Positions 36,076 through 50,174 of a stretch of DNA of 64,000 nucleotides are shown piece after piece. The translations under genes were made by a program, and so were the position numbers. Source of the DNA: Spirodela intermedia (lineage: Eukaryota > Streptophyta > Magnoliopsida > Alismatales > Araceae); contig LR746272.1 of NCBI GenBank assembly GCA_902729315.2, positions 1,178,001 to 1,242,000 of the forward strand, read 5' to 3'. Below the pieces are notes generated by a model. That model saw only the letters and a list, made by a program, of their open reading frames with translations. It did not search any database and was not told the DNA's origin. Within the stretch, counting starts at the first letter, position 1, and the number at the start of each line of letters is the position of its first letter.

Positions 36076-39000
36076 CTCTTCCCGCTTCTTTTTCTGCTGC
36101 TGCAGAAGAAGAAGAATACGGAGAGGAAGGGGGATGAAGAAGATGGGGGGACGTACCAGGGGCAGGCATGGATGGATCTGTAGAACACACGCCTCACTGC
36201 ATTAGGGTTTTGGGCGGTCTGAGCCTCGTATGCCAGGTAGCAGCGCCACAGAAGAACCGACCTCTGCAACCTGTCGTCGGACAGGGCTCGCTCGAACAGT
36301 CCGCGGATTCTGTGCTGCGAACCGTCTCGCCCCAATTCAAACGACAGCGCGAAGAGGAAGACGACCACCGAAGGGTTCCTGAAGTGATCCAGATTGAGAG
36401 AAGTGATCCTTCCAAAGGTGAAATGGTCCTCGGGCGATGCCCGAGGGGAGGAAGAGGAGGGGCCGAACCTGTGGCAGAGCTCGTCGAAGGTGCGACGAAT
36501 TCTGTGCCGGACGGTGAAGAGGCCGCTGATCTCGACCATGGCAGAGGACAGCTTCGGGTTGTGGGGATACGTCTGCAGCCCCCGCGAGATGCTACGCCAT
36601 ACTCTCGAGAGGGTCAGCCGCTGGCGATGCCTCAGGAGAAGACCGATGAAGTAGGTGGATAAGGACTCGAGCTGAAGGCTCTGTGCTCTGCGTTCTGCCG
36701 TTGACCAGGGGTAAGTAGCAGCAGGAAGAGTATGACAATATACCAGAGAGTCGAAGGTCAACTTTACGGAATGGGAGTCAAATCATCAAGGTATTTCGCC
36801 ATGATCTTATTTATTTATGTATTCATTAAACTCAATGAACACAGGATACGAGAACCATTCATGTTTAGAAAGCTGACGAATGTCAGCCGAGGAGAAAGAT
36901 AAACACAATATCTGATGGGAGAAGAGAAGTCACCTGGAAGAACCATGGAAAAAGCTTCTTCTATCACTTCATCGCCGGCATCCAATCCAATGGTTAACAT
37001 CTCAAACAATGAAGCTGAACAGAGCAGTGCAACAGCCTCGTTCTTCACATCTCCATGAGCCCACAAAGGACGCAGGGACCTAATCTGTTCTTTGAATCCT
37101 TGGCGGGCCCTAAGAAGCAGCGGGCCTGATGGTTGACCTTTAAAAGGTTCATATTTCGCGCCACAACCCAGATGTGATAAGATGTGGATGGCCCTCTTAT
37201 GGCAAATTTCTGACCCAGAAGAGACGAAGTCCGTCATCTCCATGTCAGCATACCAAAAGAAAAGGAAAGGGGCATTGCCTTGAAGAGCCTGATCGAATGA
37301 ACAAGAAGAGAAGAAGATCAAGAACTGACACAAACATCAAAAGTATCAGCATCTATAATTTGCAAGGCATAAACATGTTCTGCAATCGAAATGGAGGCAT
37401 TTTTCTGCAAGTATTTATGAATCCCGATTTGAGGGAATATGATAATCGCCTGATAGTTCCTTAGACGAGATGGGGTTTGCATGTGCAACTGAATACATTC
37501 AACATAAACAGAGGCTTTGGATTACCGGTGCTAGTCCACCGACCGACAGCAGCGCCATGTCAAACACCTTTCTAGCAAGATCGGTATTTCCGTGTGCAGC
37601 CTCTCTTTTTGCGTATACTCCACAAAGCAACAAATCCTGCACAAAGAGTAATTACGCATTAATAAGTGTACAGATATAGAGCATGCAATGTATAGAGTAT
37701 AGGGATAGATGTGTAATGCCATGTGTAGGTTCTGAAACGTTGGATGGGCAATAAAAGGGCCTCGATGTCTCTAGATTAGAACAGGAACTAATCCCTCCGA
37801 TCCTGAGTCAAACCAGAGCACAATGACAAGCGGTAGAAGACAATCATCAGACAACGATGATGGGAGAGGTGATGCAACATACAACGATGTGAAGAGTTGA
37901 AGGACCTCGCCAAACAAGGCAAGTCTGTGTTTTCCTTTCTTTCAAAGTTTCCTCTGTTCATTATAGTTATGATTCCTGTAAGGGATTCATTGGTTCTGGG
38001 AGCAGTACTCTAATGCTCATGAAACTATACACGTTGTCGGCTACTTGTTACTATAAATGAAAAACTCCTCTCTAGTGTCACGAATAAAGTTGGCCTACGC
38101 CTGTTTTAGCCCTTCAAGTGCTGCTGTGATTGAAAAATTCCTCATTTCTAAAGACCAACCAAACGCATTACCTTCAGATGTTTAAAAAAATAAAAATAAA
38201 AAAAACAAGTAACGATAGCAAATATCAAGAGCTCAACCTATAGAGTTTTGAATCTCCATCATCACTACAAACAAGAATCTAAATAAATATTAACTAGAAA
38301 ATATGAATGGAAAAGAAAAATCATCAAAGATATCATTAAGGAAGAATGACTAATCTTGACTTAGAAGAAAAATGACATGATCATCTGCGGGAAAAAAACA
38401 CATGAAACTTGTGAAGAAAGGATTGTACTTACTTGTCGATCATTTTTTAAGAGTCTTTTAGCCAGAGGCCGCGAAGGTGTATCAGAGGAGGTGGAACAAT
38501 TCGCTTGCGTCATAGATAGTTCTTCAGCAAGAAGCAAGGCTTCTTCCAAAATGTAGTTACGGGGAAAAGAGTTTGTACAAAGCAGAATTCCATTACGAAG
38601 GAATTTCATTATTTCTCCTTTCCTTAGAATATCAGCTTCACTGTCCAAAAGCAACTTCAAACTGTAATGAATTGAATCAGAATCAGGCTCTGATGCCACC
38701 CAAGGGGCGTCTCCCAAAACGTTCAAAATAGAAGTTGGTGTTGTGTCTAAGCTGAGTGTATCTTCGATCCAGCTTGCACTATTGGTGCATGCCCTGCAAA
38801 ATAATGGAGGTCTGAGCACATACTCCAGCAATAATGGAGGTCTAAGTTGGTGTTGCATCCTAGCAGAGTAACGACATAATATGAAAAGCAATAGGTAACA
38901 TAAGAATCATTACACATAAATTCTTTCACGTTCATTCTAAGATACCCAAAGAACATGAGTAACGAGCAATGCACATAAAGCAAGCCAGGGAAGAGCATAA

Positions 39001-42000
39001 AATCTGCTGAATAGCCTTGAATCGGTCCTCCTAGGGATTAGGAATAGACAGAACTCTTTTGCATAAGCTTTCATCAGTGAAAGCAAAGTCAACTCTCATT
39101 GCACTCATTGCACACAAAATAGTCGGTACGAGAATCCCCACTGAAAGATGCACACGCATATACAAACTTATACAATCAAGTTTCATAAAAGAAAGAAAAG
39201 GGACGAAACGCCAGGAAATCGAAATAAGAGAATCGTGATTGAGAAAGCAGGAGCAAAACGTTTATGCCTCCAAATGCACGCTAGAAAGAAGCTGCTGAAA
39301 ATATTTAGTTTATTCAAACTGTATATAATGCATCAACATCACTCTACTGTGCATATTATTTTAGCTAATCGCACAATAGAACCCTCTAGATATTCAAATG
39401 ATGGTATCCAAAGGCCATGACCTCTCCACTGAACGGGAAGCCAAATACCGACACTGGCTCTTTTCAAGTTTCACACATATCTTCCACTAGATTACATAAT
39501 AGAGAAGGGTGCAGACTTCTAATAGAAAATCAGATTTTTAGATTAAAAAATGGCAGGATATATATATATATATATATCAAAAATGCACGAACAAATTACT
39601 CCATGAGCAGAAACAAGTAGAGTCACCCAGTGTATGCATCTCCTCAAGACTAATTAGACCAATATCTATGATCTTCAAGGAAACTGAAACTCTATACTAA
39701 CCATTGAGAAACTTTGCCCCCATAAAAATCAATGAATCGAGTCACTAAACGAAAACGAGCTTCCTCTGAGTATAAAGAAAATATGTAATCTTGAATGTCT
39801 TCAAATAATATAACCCTTGAAAGTTGCTCATTGCTTTCTCCATCTGGATCCCCAGGGTGACCAGATCCTACTTTTTTCATAAAAAACACAAGTCAGATAT
39901 AGAGAAATCAAGTCAGGGACTATAATGTTTCTGAAACACAAAAAAAAAGAAAGAAGTGAGCACCAGAATTTTCACGCACAGGCATCCATTGTGCAGACTC
40001 CCTCGAAGCCTCTTCTTTTGACCATCTATTCCAAGTTGCTGAGTCACTGACTTCATTCTGAGGTTCAGTATCAGGATCAATACCAAGTTTCCTGAGCAAC
40101 GATTCAACATCCTCTTCCTGATGTGCATCTTCCATTTCCAGGTCCTCTTCAATTTTCAGATCGCCATGGATATCCTCCGCCGAGTTGTCAGGATTTTTGG
40201 TAATTTCCTCATTTTTGGGTGAAGGTTTGTACCAGCCTGACCACCCTCCGCCTTCAGTTTCTTCGTCAATATCCTCCATAACATTCTGCCTACTCTCTTC
40301 CTCCTTTTCCAGCCATCCAGACCACCCAAGAGCTCCATCTTCTCCAACTCTTGCACCATCACCATTCCAAAAGTGCTCAAACAGCCTCTGTTTATTCTGT
40401 ATACTCAATAGTAAGGATGGGCAGAACAAACTGTATTCAATTTCAGCTTGAAATAGCCCTGTGGCCAATTCACGGAACCCACTTTGCCATTCAAATCTGC
40501 AGAGGCTGATAAATATATCAACCAGACCATATTCTAGTTGCACTAGATCAGGATCAGTCCGCTCAGACTTGGCAGTTTGACGAATCTGCTTTTAAAAAAA
40601 TATTAGACAATCAAAGTGAGGAATTATCTTTCGAACAAAAAGGTCAGAATGTTTCAGATTCACCATAGAAATAATTTTTCATTCTTGACAGATGGGAAAC
40701 TCTGCCAACGGTGCCAGACATCCAAAAGCTACTTTGATTAGGTTCTATGATGATGATGATGATGACGATTTGTTCTCAAGTCAATGCAAAACAATGATTG
40801 TATTATGCGTGGCACATTGAGCCAAAGCACAGATTACTGATCTCAGGATTTGAATAATATCCCGACCTGCTGCTAAGATAACAAGATGTAAGCAAAATTA
40901 AGCCACATTTTATAGAGTCTATTGAAATTTATGATCTACCGTATCTATAATGCACATTACACCATCCCTCATCCGTTGACTATCAATCATTTTATATTAT
41001 CTTTTGCCACAACAGACTAGAAATAGTATTTGAAAATATCAGACCACATATTTACAAAGGGTGGCTTCGTGAAAATCCCACAGAAGCAATTTATCTGAGA
41101 ACCTCATAATCCTATTTAATAGTTTATTGGTCAATGAGCCCCTTGCGCCAATAAGGCTGAGTTAGAATTGAACACGTCGATTTGTTGGCTAAAAGGTTAG
41201 GTAAGTCATGTCATTATCCAATATCTTTAAGATACCAAGTATGAGCTAGAGACAGAGATTGAAGAGGTCGTTGGCTAAAAGATTACGTCGTTCGTAATCT
41301 GTATCCCAACCTCCACTGCATCTTAGCATTATGAGCCAAGTAAGCCATGAGATGAGCAATGACAGGAATAACATTGAAAGGAAGATGACCTGAATGAATT
41401 TCACAATTTTTGACTGTTATAGTCAGCATTAATATGTCAGGTCAGTCGAAGTTTCCCAACGACCTCTTCAATCTCTGTCTCTAACTCATACTTCTAGAGC
41501 TTTCCCAAATTATACCTGAATTTTAGGAAACATCCGCCCAACTTTAGTAATATATGAACACTTCGCATTAAAAAGAATGGGGAGATACCTATCTTTCTCT
41601 CGATTTTCTTTCACCTATAGTCATCTTTTCCTTCCTTTAGTTCATTTTGTGCAATTTGGATGTTTATCTCATCTTCTAATGACTACTCTGATAACGTGAC
41701 ACAATCATCCGTTGCACTGTGTCAAATTATTTTTAACGGTACAGATTAAAGACGCCTAGATAGTTTTTGTACTTGATTCTAAAAAAATACTGAAAACAAA
41801 CAAGAAATAAAGAATAATGTAAGCTAATAAACATAAAAATAAAGCAGTTCCTTCTGCACGTCTTCTAGTGGAAATCGACCTTCCAAACAAGCAAAGTTTT
41901 TGTGAAAGTAAAATACAAGTTTCTTATCCAGGAGGTTAAACATGTTCATAAGGGGAAGAAAAAAAACCTGCCTACAAAGTTTGTTGCACGCAGAAGACAC

Positions 42001-44647
42001 AGCTTGGATAGCATGAGCATATGTTTTTCTGATATCAGTGACTTTGAATTTGGAAAAATCTGCTTGACAAACATGTAAAAATTCTATCCACAGTCTGTAA
42101 CTCCCAGAATGATGCATGAGTATTTTCACCCATCTTTCAATAAGAACATCGCCATTATCCCTTTTCTGATATGCATGTAGAAGAGAAAGCAACAGCTCCT
42201 CATTTTCAGGATTGAGCTCGACAGCTTTCTCCAGTATACTAATCTTCTTCTCAAGCGTCTGCAAACGAGCTGCTTTCTGTGGCTGTGTCCTGGAAATTTT
42301 ATCCTATGTTTCAAAATAAACAAAAAAAATAATTCACAAACATGCCTTTAATAAAATAAATTGCAAACAGGAATCATGAAAATAAAAAAATAATAATAAA
42401 AGAAAACAAGAAAGAAACTAAATCAAACAATAGAATACATGTTACTTAATCTGTAACAACTTGACAAGGATACATTGTTGCTGCTCTATACTCCTAACCG
42501 TTACCAAGGCCTGGCTGGGGCTACTCATACTCGAGACAAGGAATGTCAATCAATGCAGTTTCAATAGAAAAAAAAGAAAAAAAAACAGAAACTGTAACAA
42601 AATAAAATGTCTACAGCATAACCCACTGCGTCCACATGTAGTTGGATTAGTAAGAAAATGGAATAGATTTATGGGGGGCTGTTTACAAAAGATGATTTAG
42701 AGAGGTGCCAAAATAAAGATGAAACCCTAAAAAAAATCAACAGAAATTATGCTGAATAACTGGCTAATCAGTGGGAGCAATGTAATGAATTCCTCATGGA
42801 ATACAGAGGCCCTGGAGAAAGACTGATTGGTGATAATTTTGGCCATTGTCGAACACATTCAGGGTCAAGGTCAGGCATAAGAGAGAAACGAATGAAAATT
42901 TTGGAAGGTTTTTGCAATGTAAACGTCACTTGTAGATAATCACTTTTTTCTAAACAAGAATGACGATTCACACATGCTGGGTCATAAAAATGACAAGATT
43001 TTCCTGCTCCAATGTGTATGGGTCAAGGGAACACAGAGTGGCAATGATCAAGCAGCTTTTTGAACCCTGGCAGGAAAAAAAAAATCAGAAATGATGAGCA
43101 CATAAGCAAAACTTAATTGTGATTTTGAAAGGTGGCATAAGTGAAGTGGTCGGACGCATCCTCAAGTTACACATTTTTTTATGAACAAATTAAAACATAA
43201 TAACAAAGGCATATCAACTAAGCTTCAAACACAAGAATGATAATCAATATGAAAGTGAAATACCTGAAAATCAGCAAATTCCATCCAAATCCTTTCATCG
43301 TGTGGAAAGTCCCTGGTTTTTTTGTTGAATTCCCTTGTTCGTCGGATCATTTCATCTTCCCAAGACTCTTCAATCTCTGTCTTTGATACCATTTCTGAAT
43401 CGTATCTTTCATGGGTCACTTCTGGCTCAACTAAGGGTATGAAGTCTGAAGGTACAGCCAAACATTTTTCATTACTAACAAGCTTCACGCGTTTAAAGCC
43501 CTTGTGTCGTTCCAAGGCTGAATATTTTGTTGAGCAGTAGCGACCTGCTGCTTTCGACTTACTATCCAAGACGTCAAGATCATTTTCTGCGTCTAGATAT
43601 GAATCTCGTAATTGCTTTCTATAAAGAGCTTGAAGGTGAAGATTTGGTGTCTCCCAAAGATTTTGGATCTTGTAACGGGCAACATCCATCCTGCAATTAA
43701 AAGTTAGTTCCATTAAACACGTATAAACATTACGAAGAAAACTAAAAATAGTTTGAAGTGAGCAAATAGTGGTAGATATGCAAGGAAAAATAGAGGATAG
43801 TGTAGTGAAGTGGGTATGGCTAATCCATCATAATTAGATTAAATAATAGGAGGAAAATATTAAATTTAAGCTGGAATCAACTTTTATACCAAGTGAGTGC
43901 CCCCTAGCGGCACCAATCACACAAAATCATAGTAAACTGAACCGAGAAGAAAATATAGCTGATAAATGTCTCCACAAAAGATCATCGAAAAGCCCTATGC
44001 CATATAGTTAGGGTTTAACGCGAGCACCAGAAGCAATGACAGCACACTTGTCTCGGAACGCAAAAGAAATGAAGATGATACACGAATTAGAGGAGAAACC
44101 TGTAGAGCGACCCGAAGACCAAATTATCAGGATCCCCACTAATATCAATGTAGTACTCCTTGATTGGCTTTGTACTCTGGGCACCCGCCCACGGTCGAAC
44201 TTTGGTCCTCCTTGAGTCATCGTTGACGTGTCTCCGTTCCTCACCCTCTCTCGTCCTCCTCTTTTTCTTCTTCTTCTTCTTCTTCTCAGAGCGACGTTCC
44301 TCCGATGACACAGAAGAAGAACCGACCAGTTCGTATCCGCGGGATTTAGTAGACGGGGCCCCTCCCCCCGCGCCGCCCACTTCCGCTTCCTCTTCCTCTT
44401 CGTCTCCATCATAAGGCGGACGAAAGGATGTCTCGGTCGCGGCACCGGAGAGGCGGCTGATCGCCGAGATGTCGGCGGTAAAGCTGGGGTTGCGGAGCCA
44501 CAGGGGGGCCTCCGAGGTGCCCCCTGAAACGGCAGGAGGAGCATTCGAGACGGCGAATAGCGGAAACGAAGAGGAAGAGAGCTTGCCTTCCACTTCGCCG
44601 CCCTCCAAGGGACTGTGCTTCCCCTCTTCTCCCTCTGAATCTCCCAT
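35742..44647 (-). CDS. NRDE2: NRDE2 homologue (nuclear RNAi defective-2 family)
   Basis: Ten exons (44647-44100, 43690-43264, 42303-41968, 40585-39964, 39867-39702, 38793-38433, 37636-37526, 37288-36934, 36694-36157, 35889-35742) close in phase to 1203 residues, the size of plant NRDE2 proteins. Landmarks are the N-terminal FPLFAVSN segment, a basic poly-lysine run at 122-129, the conserved GDPDNLVFGSLYRMDVARY, FADFQDKISRTQPQKAARLQ, KKISILEKAVELNPENE, the SGW and GWSGW segments, and the C-terminal CPWSKVLWLDGF. The middle and C-terminal parts are helical HAT/TPR-like repeats (WIEF, LWRCYLAYE). In animals NRDE2 is nuclear and works with the MTR4 helicase in RNA surveillance and, in worms, nuclear RNAi; a similar role in plants is inferred. 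It diverges from the TM9SF gene. No disruption was seen. Confidence 0.93.
36022..36073. repeat. C-run and CT microsatellite in NRDE2 intron 9
   Basis: A run of about ten C is followed by an uninterrupted CT dinucleotide tract of about 40 bases. It lies within the intron between the last two NRDE2 exons. Confidence 0.9.
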
Positions 44648-45259
44648 CTCCTTCCTCGAGGCCGGGCCTGAGCAGGAGACAGCTTTATATACTCCTCGGC
44701 GAACCGTCACGACCCGCTACGAGTCAATTCGGTGATCCGACCCGATTGGTAACGATCCGATTCAACTGTTCACACGTTCAAACGAAGTGGAAACACAAAA
44801 GTCAGCAGAATCCGGGAAATCCGCTACATTCCTCCAGTCCAAACGCCGAATATCTCAAGGGCTCGACGATTTTGACCGAAGTTCCGTGGATTTGCCTAGA
44901 AACTCTTGGATTCCCGGATCTCCAACGCAGCGTGCTTTCGTGTACTCTTCTGATTGGTCTCATTCGACTAGGAATCCCCGGATTTTTTTTCCATCGCTCT
45001 GGTACCGTTCGTTACTAGGGAAGCTAATGGGCCAAAGATATAGGCCCACAAGTAAGACGGGCCGAACCCCGTTGTCCCATAGGTGGCCCCGCGAAAGCGA
45101 CGTGGTTCGGCACAGGCCCACCGGCACCGGCACCGGCACCGGCACCGACATGGACAGCGCCACGAGGCGGTCTGATGTCGCGCGGGGGATCTCTATCGCG
45201 CTTAAACGGTGGCCACCCGACGGGCTCGAATAGTGACCCTCATAAATAACAATTCCTCT

Positions 45260-45297
<38 letters not shown>

Positions 45298-45487
45298 CTT
45301 CATCTCTGTTCCCGCCTCTTAATGACGGGGTTAATTTTCTTCGTCAAAGGCTTCGAGCCCATTCTCCGACTTCGTCCTCCCTCTGCGCTTTTATAAAAAA
45401 TTTGGGTGTTGAAGCAAGGAGGAGAGAGAGGACGATAGTTGGAGAGAGTGAAAACGAAGAGAGGCGAGGGGTGGGAGGAGAGGGGGA
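44648..45487. promoter_or_regulatory. Divergent promoter between NRDE2 and TM9SF
   Basis: The 840 bases between the two start codons contain TGGGCC at 45028-45033, GGCCCA at 45043-45048 and 45115-45120, and further GGGCC motifs. These are site II-type elements typical of constitutively expressed plant genes. There is also a (CGGCAC) tandem repeat at about 45121-45150 and a long CT tract at 45264-45294 in the presumed TM9SF leader. A TATA candidate on the NRDE2 side lies at 44683-44692. Confidence 0.6.
44683..44692 (-). promoter_or_regulatory. TATA box candidate of NRDE2
   Basis: The minus strand reads TATATAAAG about 36-45 bases before the NRDE2 ATG at 44647. This implies a very short 5' UTR if it is used. 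Confidence 0.45.
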
Positions 45488-48400
45488 ATGGGGGAGAGGA
45501 TGGCGGCGCTGGTTGCGCTCTCGGCTCTCCTCGTATGCGTCGGGATCGTCGGGGTGGTGTCGGACGCTTCTAACCATCGCTATAGCCAGGGGGAACCCGT
45601 GCCTCTCTATGCTAACAAGGTTGGGCCCTTCCACAATCCGAGGTGAGTTAGAAATTGCCGGCTCCCTCGAATAGCTGGCCCTTGTTCTCAGATCCGTCTC
45701 CTTTCTACCCGATCCGCGAGGTTTTTAGCGTTTTGTGCTTAGTTCCTACTGTTTTTCCCTGCTTCTTATCTACGTTAATCTCGTTGACCTGTTTGGGATG
45801 TTCTGAAGACACTCGCTTCATCTTCCATCTGGTGCTGGCATTATTGGGCTGTTAAGTTACTTGTCGATCCTACTTAGCTCAGATCTGATAAAATTTCTGC
45901 AAACTTCATCATCTTCCCTTTGGAATCTTCATCCAAAGCTCTTCGTTAGACTTATTTTGTAGTGCATTTTCCGCACCCCGTATCTTCAATGCAGATCGGC
46001 GTTAGATCCGTCGCTTATCTTGCATCAGGATATTACGCGAGGCTAAAATAACTGTCTAGGCGGCACAAGAGGAAAAGCGTACACCCAGCCTGCCCTCTCC
46101 TGCCTCCCAGGCGGAATTATGTCATGCCTGAAAAAATTGTCAATTCACATTTCAGTAAAGATTCAGTCTGATTTAAATGTCGTGTAAACTGTGTTTTTCT
46201 GATTAAATCAAGTGAAAAAGCTTAGAACTAAGTCAGTGAGCATCATCCGTACTTTTTTGCCATTTATAGTCTATTGAGATTGTTGAATTCCGCTCGGAAT
46301 ATGTACTTTTCAGTGAACAGTTGTCATTTATTTATGTTTGGCCATTTTTACGCTTTTATTATCTCTTTTTTCTGATCTTGTTTTTAATGCTGATTTCAGT
46401 GAGACATATCGGTACTTCGATCTCCCTTTCTGTTCCCCAGGTTTGTGCTTCTAACACTTTTGACTTCGTCTTCGTGATTCAACCATCTCAGCTTACATTT
46501 TTTTTTGGCATTGTATAACAGATCAAGTGAATGAGAAAAAGGAAGCTCTAGGGGAAGTCTTGAATGGAGACCGTCTTGTTGACGCTCGATATGTACTGAA
46601 TTTCCGTGTTGATGAGGATTCCAAAACTCTTTGCCAGAAGCATCTCTTAAAGGAAGAAGTTGCCCAGTTCCGGAGCGCTGTAATGAAGGATTACTACTTC
46701 CAAATGTACTATGATGACCTCCCAATCTGGGGATTCATTGGGAAGGTAGATAGAGAAGACAGGCATCCCAGTGATTATAAGTACTCTCTTTATAAGCATA
46801 TCTTCTTTGATATCCTTTACAATGATGACCGTGTTATTGAGATTATTGTGAGGGCTGATAAAAATGCATTGGTGGATATTACTGAAGACAAGGATATCGA
46901 TGTGGAATTTTCATACACAGTGAAGTGGAAAGAAACAACCACTCCATTTGAGAAGAGAATGGATAAATACTCTCAGCTATCATCTCTGCCTCGTCACCTG
47001 GAAATCCATTGGTTCTCGATTATCAACTCATGTGTTACAGTGCTTCTCTTGACGGGATTTCTTGCTACAATCCTTATGCGGGTGCTCAAGAATGACTTTG
47101 TGAAGTAAGAAACCCTTGAATATCTTGTGCTTATTTAACCTTTATATTAATGAAATAATAATCTCCAAATAAACTCTGGAAGGAAACGGTGAAGCTTGTT
47201 CTTTTAAACAATCTCTTTTTGTTGAACCTTGCCAGTGGCATTTATTTATATTCTCCGATGGCATGCCTCATTTAATTGTAAAAGCTTGAAAATCACAATG
47301 AAGTCAGAAGGAAATTACTTAAGGAATCAAATCATGGTGTGGTATTTTCAATTGAACATAATCACTTTCTACATGAAGAGTGCGACTAATTACCCTGAAT
47401 GTTAGGTTGTCTTTTTCTTTGTAATGCAATATCCCAGGATTTCATCGAGGACCAACTCTTTCTATTTTCCTCTGTTTTCAGTTTTCAGGGGTCAGTACCA
47501 TATCTTGTTAAGTAATCAGGGGTATCTGACCAATTCTTATCTAACAAAGCATATGTTAGAATGTGCAAGTTATAATTATCATTGAACTTGTTTCGCATAA
47601 TGTTCCAGCAAGCTCTTCTCTGAAAAATCTTTAACCGTAGACGATTTTTTTTATATACATGACCCTTAAAATCGACGTATTTAATTTGTCTTGCTGGACT
47701 AGTTTATTTTTTCTTTTCCTCATGATGCTTTCCTTGTGTACAGGTATGCCCACGATGAGGAGGCGGCTGATGATCAAGAGGAGACTGGGTGGAAGTACAT
47801 TCACGGTGATGTCTTTCGATTTCCCCAAAACAAGTCGCTTTTTGCTGCCTGCCTTGGGTCTGGCACTCAGCTATTTACACTGTGAGTACTCCTTTAATAC
47901 GATTATTTTAATAAATAGATCTTCTATTCTCTGCCCCATCTATTTATGATCTGTGTGATCCTTGATCGTGGCCTTGCATTGCAGCACCATTTTCATTTTC
48001 ATCCTTGCGCTCGTTGGGGTGTTTTATCCTTACAACCGTGGAGCACTCTTTACGGCACTGGTTGTCATATACGCCCTTACCTCTGGAATTGCTGGTTACA
48101 CTGCAACCTCTTTCTACTGCCAGCTTGAAGGAACCAACTGGGTGTGCATCATTGCTCCATTAAAACTTGACCTCTTAATCATCATCCCGTTATTTTGTCC
48201 ACAGACCAATCAATCTATAGATCAGAAGATGGTGTGATTGATAGGTACATTGATATAGATGAACATGTCTTGAAGTTAACAACCATTTATTTATTCTTGC
48301 AGGTCAGGAATCTACTACTAACTGGGTGCCTTTTCTGTGGGCCACTTTTCTTGACATTCTGCTTCCTAAACACTGTTGCAATTGCATACAGTGCTACTGC

Positions 48401-49246
48401 GGCGTTACCTTTTGGGACCATTGTTGTGATCGTCCTCATATGGACGCTAGTAACCTCACCTCTCCTTGTTCTGGGTGGGATTGCTGGTAAGAACAGCAAG
48501 ACTGAGTTCCAGGCGCCTGTGCGGACCACCAAATACCCGAGAGAGATTCCACAGTTGCCCTGGTACCGGAGCACCATCCCTCAAATGGCGATGGCTGGGT
48601 TCTTGCCCTTTAGTGCTATCTACATCGAACTTTACTACATTTTTGCCAGCATCTGGGGCCACAGAATTTACATCATATACAGCATCCTCTTCATAGTCTT
48701 CATCATTCTCCTCATCGTTACTGCGTTCATCACTGTGTCATTGACCTACTTTCAGCTCGCTTCCGAGGACCATGAATGGTGGTGGAGGTAACCCTTCGGC
48801 TCAGTGTTCTTTATTTTTCTCTATTGGCTCATTTTCTTCGCTTCCTCAGTCATCCTTGCCTCCTGTGTTGCTTTGCCAGAATTTTCCCAATATATTAAGA
48901 CTTACCTTCCATCCCCCATAAAATTACTTGACCATTGAATTGTAATCTGAAATGTCCTTGACTTGCAGAATCATTCAACTTTTTTTTCTCCATTTCTTGT
49001 TCATAAAGGGGAATTGTTTGATGCAGGTCCTTCCTCTGCGGCGGCTCAACGGGTATCTTCATTTATGCCTACTGCTTGTACTACTACTATGCCCGGTCGG
49101 ACATGTCAGGGTTCATGCAGACATCCTTCTTCTTCGGCTACATGGCATGCATCTGCTATGGCTTCTTTCTCATGCTTGGCACCGTGGGCTTCCGCGCCGC
49201 CCTGCTCTTTGTTCGCCACATATACCACTCTATCAAGTGCGAGTAA
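45488..49246 (+). CDS. TM9SF / EMP70 transmembrane nine protein
   Basis: Seven exons (45488-45642, 46400-46440, 46522-47104, 47744-47881, 47985-48141, 48303-48787, 49027-49246) join in phase to 592 residues, the normal length for plant TMN1-type proteins. An N-terminal signal peptide (about 1-26) is followed by a lumenal domain with PVPLYANKVGPFHNP, YFDLPFC and KEALGEVLNGDRL. Next come a first membrane segment near residues 232-254, a cytosolic loop with GWKYIHGDVFRFP, and eight further membrane segments containing FLNTVAIAY, PLLVLGGIAGKN, VRTTKYPREIP and a YYIFASIWGH block. The C-terminus ends KCE, a KxD/E signal used by plant EMP family members for Golgi retention through COPI. The family acts in endomembrane trafficking; the exact cargo is unknown. 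A second in-frame ATG at 45500 could also serve as start. Confidence 0.95.
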
Positions 49247-49952
49247 AAGAGCTTACAAGCTCATCAGGCAATGTTACAGAGAGAGAGAGGACGCCATGGA
49301 AAAGGCCATGGGTTGCAGAGGCGTCTATTTTCCCTGAATACCAGAGGAGGCAATGGCGGTCCTGGAATGTCCCAGAAACAGCAACTTTCTTTCCCTTTCT
49401 CGTTTCCCTGTCAAGATCGCTGCCTTCATGATCAATCGCAGGTTTGGCTGAATGCAGAGAGCCTAGAGAGACTTCTCAGGTATCTATTTGTCCATTCCGT
49501 TGCTCCCAGAGCTGTTGTTGAGGAATGCGGTGTCTCCATGGATGCTTACTCTCTTGTAGACCACCTATATACTATTGAACTCCTGTCAGCTTCCTGAGAT
49601 TCTGACCCTGCAGGCTGTAGGAGCTGGTGTTGACAATGTAGTCTGTGCTTGCCCACCCTCCAGCCCTCTCCACCTGATTACTAGGGAGCCACAGGACGAG
49701 CCAGTAAACCACTTATGGTAGAAGATGACAAAAGTTTGGAGGTATTTGGTTCATCACTTTAGACACGTTGATTTAATTTAGGGTTCTTGAGTTTGGCTCC
49801 TCACAGACTAGGTCTGCCATTGACGAAACACCCCCCCCCCCCACTTAGGAACCCCCTTCGTCTTCATTGGTAGCCTGTAGGGTACATTTCTGTCATTTAT
49901 ATACTGCCCTTTTACCCAAAATCGCATAATATACCTTATTCCTTACTTTACA
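49247..49952. other. TM9SF 3' flank
   Basis: Non-coding sequence that probably includes the TM9SF 3' UTR. A run of thirteen C occurs at about 49831-49843. No gene is seen. Confidence 0.5.
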
Positions 49953-50091
49953 CCATTCTCCCTCCCCCTCTCTCCCTCTCTCTCCCCCTCTCTCCCTCTC
50001 TCTCCTCCTCTCTCCCTCTCTCTCCCCCTCTCTCCCTCTCTCTCCCTCTCTCTCTCTCCCTCCCTCCCTCCCTCTCTCTCTCTCCCTCCCT

Positions 50092-50128
<37 letters not shown>

Positions 50129-50142
50129 CCTCCCTCCCTCCC

Positions 50143-50174
<32 letters not shown>

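Noticed and set aside
44087-44710. Upstream extended NRDE2 start at 44710
   Set aside because: The first codon there is GTG; the first ATG in frame is at 44647 and gives the expected N-terminus.
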